In this document: in pieces, positions 6,987-10,709 of the stretch
How positions within the stretch are numbered: position 1 is the stretch's first letter
Layout of the letters: every line of letters starts with the position of its first letter
Program-made: the position numbers and the translations under genes
NCBI GenBank assembly: GCA_021812735.1
Contig: JAKAMV010000253.1
Coordinates: 1 to 10,709 of the forward strand
Source of the DNA: Chloroflexota bacterium
Lineage (GTDB): Bacteria > Chloroflexota > Limnocylindria > Limnocylindrales > CSP1-4
DNA length: 10,709 nucleotides
Reading direction: 5' to 3'
The notes under the pieces: generated by a model
The model's database searches: none
Seen by the model: only the letters and a program-made list of their open reading frames with translations
Told to the model about the DNA's origin: nothing

Positions 6987-7899
6987 CCTGCCGACCCGAA
7001 CATCCATTGGCCCACGCCTGCGCGACTACCTCGACACCGAGCTCGAGCGGGCCGCTCGCGACTTCCCGTTCCTCCCGCGCCCTGCGCCGCGGCCGGACGG
7101 CCACCGGCTGGCGGCCGGAGTCGCCCTGGCGGGGATCGCAATCGTGGTGGCCGCCGTCATCGGTCCGCGACTCATCCCCGCGACATCGTTGGGTCCGGGT
7201 GCGATCCAGATCGGGTCGGATGGGCTCCCAGTCGCGATCCACGGCGAGCCCGTCCTTCACGGTGACCAGATCACCGCCCGTGGCGCGGCGCCGGGGTCGT
7301 TCCTCGCCGGTGGAACGCTCGTGCTGGGCTCAGACCCCTGTCTCGACGCGACGGTGGCCTCCGGCGGCTACTGTGAGGAGTGGTGGAAGCTCGTGGGCGC
7401 CACGGGATCGGGCCCGCAGTTCGCCCTCAACAACACGCGGTCGGCCCCCGGCTTCGTGCGCACCTCCGGGGCCCTCACCGTCTTCCGCGTCCAGTGGTTC
7501 GCCGGGGAGTCGAGCGGGCCGAGCCTGTGCACCGGCTGCCGGGGGACGCTCGTCGTGGAGAACGTCGCCTGGCGGATGCCCACGAAGGGGCCGATCCCTG
7601 ACACCGCCAGCCCGCCGCAGGGCGGTCCGATCTACGGCGCGCTGGTGCCGGACTTCGTCCCCGCCCTGGCTCGCGACGGCACCACGATCGCGGGCTACGT
7701 CCCCAAGCGGTACCTGATCGGATCCGGGTCGGTCGAGGAGGTGCCAGGCAATCCGTCGAATCCACCGCAGGACGCGCCTGAGCCGGTCTACGCGGACGAC
7801 CTGACCACTCTGGTGGGGCACATGGTGCCGGGCGTCGGATTCGTGCCGCTCGGAGCGTCGCCGGGCCCCGCGGCGCCGTCTGCCTCGGCGGCGCCGTAG
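6979..7899 (+). CDS. Single-pass membrane protein, probable atypical anti-sigma factor
   Basis: The protein has 306 residues, and its ATG lies inside the end of the sigma gene (eight-base overlap). Residues 1-42 are cytoplasmic and charged (RLRDYLDTELERAARDF); 44-62 are one transmembrane helix (LAAGVALAGIAIVVAAVIG). The remaining 240 residues would lie outside, with cysteines at 121, 132, 184 and 187, the last two as CTGC, and a Pro/Ala/Ser-rich C-terminus. Coupling to a sigma gene and this topology fit a membrane anti-sigma factor holding the sigma factor through its short N-terminus. The zinc-binding HxxxCxxC motif of the common ZAS anti-sigma domain is absent, and I recognise no domain in the exported part. 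It could instead be a target or sensor protein co-expressed with the sigma factor. Confidence 0.8.
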   Translation: MTDLPTRTSIGPRLRDYLDTELERAARDFPFLPRPAPRPDGHRLAAGVALAGIAIVVAAVIGPRLIPATSLGPGAIQIGSDGLPVAIHGEPVLHGDQITARGAAPGSFLAGGTLVLGSDPCLDATVASGGYCEEWWKLVGATGSGPQFALNNTRSAPGFVRTSGALTVFRVQWFAGESSGPSLCTGCRGTLVVENVAWRMPTKGPIPDTASPPQGGPIYGALVPDFVPALARDGTTIAGYVPKRYLIGSGSVEEVPGNPSNPPQDAPEPVYADDLTTLVGHMVPGVGFVPLGASPGPAAPSASAAP

Positions 7900-7904
7900 G
7901 CACG

Positions 7905-8098
7905 GTTCTCGGCCACCGCGGCGGAGCCTTCGGGCTCCGGCAGGCAGCGGCCAGAGGATCCACACCAGCTGCGCGGCGGTCTCGGCGCCCACCTCTTGGC
8001 AGGTGGTGCTTCACCGTCGAGTGCGACAGGCCGAGCCGATGGGCGGCCGCCTTCTCGGACCCGGCGGCGACCTGCAGCTGCGCACGCGCGGCTCCGAG
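7905..8098 (-). pseudogene. Broken short LuxR-type helix-turn-helix protein
   Basis: Three minus-strand reading frames join into one recognisable protein. From 8098 down to 8000 the frame reads QLQVAAGSEKAAAHRLGLS then HSTVKHHL, the scaffold and recognition helices of a LuxR/GerE-type domain. From 7992 to 7948 a second frame reads VGAETAAQLVWILWP. From 7943 a third reads LPEPEGSAAVAENRA. The first junction looks like a deletion of about a dozen bases. The second is explained by one extra base (CTGC where CGC, arginine, would give WPRLPEPEG). The N-terminus is not clear. The remnant lies directly after the HAAS gene on the same strand. Two independent lesions make a sequencing error unlikely, though it could explain one of them. 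Confidence 0.6.
7922..7939. terminator. UUCG-loop hairpin between convergent genes
   Basis: CGGAGCC (7922-7928), loop TTCG, and GGCTCCG (7933-7939) form a perfect seven-pair stem closed by the very stable UUCG tetraloop in the plus-strand RNA. It starts 23 bases after the stop of the putative anti-sigma gene and could end that transcript. No T-run follows. The same bases encode PEPEG of the broken helix-turn-helix gene on the other strand, so the stem may have originated as coding sequence. Confidence 0.45.
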
Positions 8099-8134
8099 GC
8101 AAGCTCCAGCAGCGCGGAGCCTGCGGGCACCGCG

Positions 8135-8788
8135 TCAGCGGTTGCGGCGGCCCAGGACCTCGACTACGAGCAGCAGCGCCAGGATCGGCAGCATGAGGCC
8201 CGCGACCATGCCCATGTAGCCGACTCCGCCCGCCAGGAGGACGACGATCAGGAGCACCACGATTGCCCCGAGGCCCACCATGCTCGGCGACGGACGCCGG
8301 CGGGCCACTGGATCCGGGCCGGCCGCAGCGCTGACGACGGGGATCCGGTCCCTTCGCACCCCGAGCGCCAAGAGGCCGAGGACGAGCGGGATCCACACGT
8401 ACGGTGTCACGAGCGCGAAGGCGAGGGCCATCAAGGCGGCGGCGGGTCCCGAGGTCCCGGCCAAGACCGCGAGCATGAGGACGACGACCCCTGCCAGCCC
8501 GGCGATGGCGACCCTGGCCAGCGTCAGGCGGGGACTGACCGGGGCCGGCATGGCCCGCGCCGGCAGGCCCTGCCCGTCCCGCTCGGCCGCGACGATCTCG
8601 GTCGGCGAGCCGAGTCGCTCGAGCACGTTCCTCACGGTTGTCTCGTCGGTTGCCGGCGAGACTGCGAGCGCCGTCTCGATGTGCTCGCGCACCTCTGCGA
8701 CGAGTTCCGGTCCTCGGCCTCCGGGAAGTCCGTCTGCCGCCCTGGCCAGCTCCGCCAGGTAGCCATCCACCAGGCTGCGACCACTCAT
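8135..8788 (-). CDS. HAAS-domain membrane protein (DUF1700-like)
   Basis: The protein has 217 residues. Residues 1-70 resemble the HAAS signalling domain that is typically encoded next to PadR regulators: SLVDGYLAELARAADGL, then a helix with ELVAEVREHIETAL, then VRNVLERLGSPTEIVAAE. Hydrophobic segments follow at about 89-110, 115-128, 131-144, 171-189 and 191-212, giving four or five helices. The ATG at 8788 overlaps the PadR stop as ATGA and is preceded by AAGGAG, so the two proteins are made together. In this family the HAAS protein is thought to work with PadR in sensing a membrane signal, but its mechanism is not well established. The end of the gene abuts a broken helix-turn-helix gene. 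Confidence 0.85.
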   Translation of the reverse strand: MSGRSLVDGYLAELARAADGLPGGRGPELVAEVREHIETALAVSPATDETTVRNVLERLGSPTEIVAAERDGQGLPARAMPAPVSPRLTLARVAIAGLAGVVVLMLAVLAGTSGPAAALMALAFALVTPYVWIPLVLGLLALGVRRDRIPVVSAAAGPDPVARRRPSPSMVGLGAIVVLLIVVLLAGGVGYMGMVAGLMLPILALLLVVEVLGRRNR

Positions 8789-9141
8789 GACCCCCCGCTC
8801 CTTTCCGCAGTGTCGAGGAGTGCGTCCACCGCGTCGCGGAACCCGGTCCAGTCGGCCGTGAACGCGGCGAGCGCCGAGCTGCCCGCGGCGGTGATCCGGT
8901 AGTACCGGCGGGGCGGCCCGGCAGCCGACTCGCGCCAAGTCGTCGTGACCATGCCGTCACGACGCAGCCGGCTCAGCAGCGGGTAGATCGTCCCCTCGCT
9001 CGTCATCAGCCCTCCCGCATCGGAGAGGCGGCGGATCAGGTCAAAGGCGTACGTCTCCTCTCTCAGGACGATCGCAAGGACGCAGAACTCGAGCACCCCG
9101 CGCCGAAGCTCGGTCAAGGGATTCGACCGACGGTCCGCCAT
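8785..9141 (-). CDS. PadR-family transcriptional repressor
   Basis: The protein has 118 residues and carries the PadR winged helix: NPLTELRRGVLEFCVLAIVL, then YAFDLIRRLSDAG, then the hallmark wing region SEGTIYPLLSRLRRDGMVTTTW and PRRYYRITAAG, with a C-terminal dimerisation helix. PadR proteins repress their own operon until a ligand or partner releases them. The ATG at 9141 is chosen because a good promoter at 9161-9188 would start the RNA near 9154, downstream of the other in-frame ATGs at 9162 and at the very upstream 9195, and because GGGTG lies five bases before it. The ATG at 9153 is a weaker alternative. It is coupled to the HAAS gene. Confidence 0.92.
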   Translation of the reverse strand: MADRRSNPLTELRRGVLEFCVLAIVLREETYAFDLIRRLSDAGGLMTSEGTIYPLLSRLRRDGMVTTTWRESAAGPPRRYYRITAAGSSALAAFTADWTGFRDAVDALLDTAERSGGS

Positions 9142-9151
9142 CGAAGCACCC

Positions 9152-9188
9152 ATGCGACGCATGGTAGCGTGCGCCGCAGTGATGTCAC
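9152..9188 (-). promoter_or_regulatory. Promoter and candidate PadR operator
   Basis: On the minus strand GTGACA (9188-9183) and TACCAT (9166-9161) make a -35 and -10 pair with a 16-base spacer, matching the sigma-70 consensus at five and four of six bases. The perfect palindrome ATGCGACGCAT (9152-9162, one-base centre) overlaps the -10 and the expected start near 9154. A repressor bound there would block transcription, which fits autoregulation by PadR, whose known operators often carry ATG...CAT ends. Confidence 0.45.
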
Positions 9189-9349
9189 GGTCCATTCGTC
9201 ATCTGGTGGTGACGGGCGAGGCGTACGAGACCCGCGAGGAGAGCCTGCTCGGTCCAGGTGCCCTCGTCCGGTCTAGGCAGCCGCGCCGTCAGGTTCCAGA
9301 CGAGCTGAGCCCCCATCCGCTCGCTGACCCACAGCCGCCCGCTGGCAAC
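9185..9349 (-). pseudogene. Second remnant of the short helix-turn-helix gene, C-terminal part
   Basis: After a TGA at 9352-9350 the minus frame reads RLWVSERMGAQLVWNLTARL then PRPDEGTWTEQALLAGLVRL, ARHHQ, and stops at 9185. The stretch GAQLVWNL.ARLPRPDEG parallels GAETAAQLVWILWP.LPEPEG in the broken gene at 7905-8098, so it is the tail of a related protein. The recognition helix is missing or lost upstream. An internal ATG at 9316 could still express 43 residues. The -35 region of the PadR promoter lies at its very end. Confidence 0.45.
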
Positions 9350-9493
9350 TCAGTTGGCCCGGGCCGGGCAGGAACAGCGCGCCAGGGATGACGACGCGAC
9401 AGCAGGTTGTTGAACGTGCAATCACCGTCGTCATTCGGGCGGCACAGGCAGATCCGCTGCCGAAACGCGCAAGAGCGCCAGGCCGGCTGGCAG

Positions 9494-9525
9494 TTGCGTT
9501 CGGCGCATCAAGATGCCAAGATGCC
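9494..9525 (+). promoter_or_regulatory. Leaderless promoter and tandem repeat before the toxin-antitoxin genes
   Basis: TTGCGT (9494-9499), a 17-base spacer and CAAGAT (9517-9522) form a weak promoter whose expected start coincides with the antitoxin ATG at 9529, so the mRNA would be leaderless. This agrees with the absence of a clear ribosome site. The eight-base unit CAAGATGC occurs twice in tandem (9509-9516 and 9517-9524) across the -10. Ribbon-helix-helix repressors often bind direct repeats, so this is a candidate autoregulatory operator. Confidence 0.35.
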
Positions 9526-9528
9526 GGT

Positions 9529-9750
9529 ATGGCAAAGGTGCGGACGACCCTGACGATCGACCCCGAGGTGCTGCGCGCGGTCAAGGTCCGCGCAGCGCGG
9601 CTGGGCAAGGGGGACAGCGACGTGATCGAAGAGGCGCTCCGGCGCGACCTTGGGTTCGACCTCCTCGACCGGCTCTGGGCGGCGAACGACCTCCCTGAGG
9701 ACGAGGCGATGGCGCTCGCGCTCGAGGCGCAGCACGCCACCCGCGGCTGA
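9529..9750 (+). CDS. Ribbon-helix-helix antitoxin
   Basis: The protein has 73 residues. Residues 1-12 (MAKVRTTLTIDP) form the DNA-contacting beta strand, followed by EVLRAVKVRAARLGKGDSDV and IEEALRRDLG, the two helices of a CopG/Arc-type ribbon-helix-helix domain. The acidic C-terminal half, LLDRLWAANDLPEDEAMALALEA, would wrap the toxin. The ATG at 9529 is the natural start; an upstream frame extension lacks the family pattern. Twelve bases separate it from the PIN gene, so it should neutralise that toxin and repress the pair. Identification of the fold is firm; the partner is inferred from position. Confidence 0.85.
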   Translation: MAKVRTTLTIDPEVLRAVKVRAARLGKGDSDVIEEALRRDLGFDLLDRLWAANDLPEDEAMALALEAQHATRG

Positions 9751-9762
9751 GCGCAAGCTCCC

Positions 9763-10188
9763 GTGCGCGCCGTCCTCGATGTCAACGTCCTGATCTCGGC
9801 CGTCCTTTCCCCGCGCGGCGCGCCGGGCCGGCTGCTCGCGGCGTGGCGGAGCGGCGCCTTCGAGCTGGTGGTCTCGCCGCTGCTCCTCGCCGAGCTGCGG
9901 CGGGCGCTCGGGTACCCGAAGCTTGTCCGGCTGGTCGCCCCGGCGGACGCCGACGCGTTCGTCGCCCTGCTGGGCCGGACCGCCCGGGTCGCGGCCGATC
10001 CCCTGGGCCCGCCGCCCGTGCGCTCCGACGACCCGAAGGACGACTACCTCGTCGCGCTCGCAGCCGCCGAGCGTGCGGTCGTCGTGTCGGGCGATGCCCA
10101 CCTGACCGCGCTGGCCGGCCGCGTCCCCGTGCGCCGGCCCGCCAAGTTCCTGACCGAGGTCGAGGAGGCCGACGACCGGCCCCGATGA
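9763..10188 (+). CDS. PIN-domain toxin ribonuclease (COG1569-type)
   Basis: The protein has 141 residues from a GTG at 9763, the only start that keeps the leading beta strand RAVLDVNVLISAVLSPRGAP. This opening is the signature of the putative toxin-antitoxin PIN group (COG1569) rather than classical VapC. The likely metal-binding acids are D6 (LDVNVL), E44 (LLAELRRAL), one or more of D90, D93 and D94 (SDDPKDDYLVALA) and D111 (VSGDAHLTAL). All are present, so the enzyme should be an active RNA endonuclease. The C-terminal PVRRPAKFLTEVEE is also typical of the group. It is co-transcribed with the antitoxin upstream. The target RNA is unknown. Confidence 0.88.
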   Translation: MRAVLDVNVLISAVLSPRGAPGRLLAAWRSGAFELVVSPLLLAELRRALGYPKLVRLVAPADADAFVALLGRTARVAADPLGPPPVRSDDPKDDYLVALAAAERAVVVSGDAHLTALAGRVPVRRPAKFLTEVEEADDRPR

Positions 10189-10249
10189 GGCGGGCTCTGT
10201 CGGGCGGATTCCAGCTGCGCCTCCGAGCTAAGACACCTGTTGCTGCGAC

Positions 10250-10585
10250 GTGTACACGCTGATCACCGCGCTGGAGGACGGCATCCACGGGAGGATCCCG
10301 GGGTCGCTCGGGGCGCTCCCGCTGATCGTGATCAGCCACGACCCGGCGCTCCCGTGGCTGGGCGACGCCGACGCGAACTGGGAGGAGGCGCAGGACACGC
10401 TCGCGACCGCGTCGTCGAACGCGGTCCACGTGGACACGACGCGGTCGTCGCACTTGATCCCGTTCTCGCAGCCCGGCCTCGTGGTCGAGGCGGTCCGCGA
10501 GGTCGTCGCCGCGGCCAGGGCGGCGGACCACGCGCTGCCGCGCTGCGGCCCGGCATTCACGAAGCTCGGAGGGAAGTGCCTGTAA
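10250..10585 (+). pseudogene. Orphan C-terminal fragment of an alpha/beta hydrolase
   Basis: From a GTG at 10250 the frame gives 111 residues. They match the last third of an alpha/beta hydrolase: LPLIVISHDPALPWLGDAD, WEEAQDTLATASSNAVHVDT, then SSHLIPFSQPGLVVEAVREVV. The last motif holds the catalytic histidine (normally SGH or SSH before the final helix). The N-terminal two thirds, including the nucleophile elbow G-x-S-x-G, are not upstream in any frame: the frame is closed by TAA shortly before, and the PIN gene ends only 61 bases earlier. There is no ribosome site. This is most likely a remnant left by a deletion or insertion, and not an active enzyme. Confidence 0.6.
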
Positions 10586-10625
10586 CCGAACTTCCAGCCG
10601 CCGACAGGCACATTCGAGCACGAAT

Positions 10626-10638
10626 CCGGTTGAACCGG
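10626..10638. repeat. Short perfect palindrome after the hydrolase fragment
   Basis: CCGGTT and AACCGG flank a single G. As RNA it could form a CCGG stem with a five-base loop. It lies between the ends of two convergent coding remnants, so a weak terminator or an operator is possible; no T-run is present. Confidence 0.3.
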
Positions 10639-10652
10639 CTGCAGGGCTCTGT

Positions 10653-10709
10653 CTACACGCTCGCCGGACTGACGCCGATCAGCTCGAAGGCCCGGATCTG
10701 GAGCGGCGT
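10653..10709 (-). CDS. Possible C-terminus of a gene entering from the right
   Basis: The minus frame from the right edge to a TAG at 10653 reads TPLQIRAFELIGVSPASV, which looks like a natural C-terminal helix and ends. Only 18 residues are inside the window, so no family can be given and chance cannot be excluded. The plus strand is also open here (QGSVYTLAGLTPISSKARIW) and could be the real coding strand. Confidence 0.25.
   Translation of the reverse strand, partial: TPLQIRAFELIGVSPASV

Noticed and set aside
7788..8960. Minus-strand open frame of 390 codons
   Set aside because: It is an off-frame reading of the HAAS and PadR genes; only LPEPEGSAAVAENRA near its end belongs to the broken regulator.
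1..10709. CRISPR array, tRNA or rRNA genes
   Set aside because: No regularly spaced repeats, cloverleaf arms or conserved ribosomal RNA strings were seen on either strand.

Overview
The window is high-GC bacterial DNA with short operons, overlapping start and stop codons, GTG starts, an ECF sigma factor pair, PadR/HAAS genes, and PIN and ribbon-helix-helix toxin-antitoxin genes. This mix fits Actinomycetota or a high-GC Chloroflexota (Limnocylindria-like) genome. No marker gene settles the choice, so the assignment is tentative.

Positions 1-2434 (minus strand) hold a small export-type cassette. It has a short secreted protein with two cysteines and many Trp/Asn/Thr/Tyr residues, then a terminator-like hairpin, then an ABC ATPase whose stop codon overlaps the start of a polytopic membrane partner that runs off the left edge. 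This block uses more A/T-ending codons than the genes to its right and may have arrived by transfer. It is the best candidate in the window for an undescribed system: a dedicated transporter with a small exported product.

Positions 2435-4060 contain no gene I can support. They hold a nested inverted repeat (3008-3079), a perfect palindrome (3532-3547) and a possible gene tail. Positions 4061-5449 encode an orphan three-helix membrane protein with a large exported domain. Positions 5450-6470 are again gene-poor and contain the decayed 5' end of a VapC-like PIN toxin.

Positions 6471-7899 are an ECF sigma factor and an overlapping single-pass membrane protein that is probably its atypical anti-sigma regulator. 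Positions 9141-8135 (minus strand) are a PadR repressor and a HAAS-domain membrane protein, translationally coupled, with a promoter and palindrome visible upstream. This operon is flanked on both sides by broken copies of the same kind of short LuxR-type helix-turn-helix gene.

Positions 9529-10188 are an intact ribbon-helix-helix antitoxin and PIN-domain toxin pair, probably transcribed as a leaderless mRNA. The right end holds an orphaned C-terminal piece of an alpha/beta hydrolase and, at the edge, the possible C-terminus of a minus-strand gene. The right half therefore mixes intact regulatory modules with several gene remnants, which suggests ongoing turnover.
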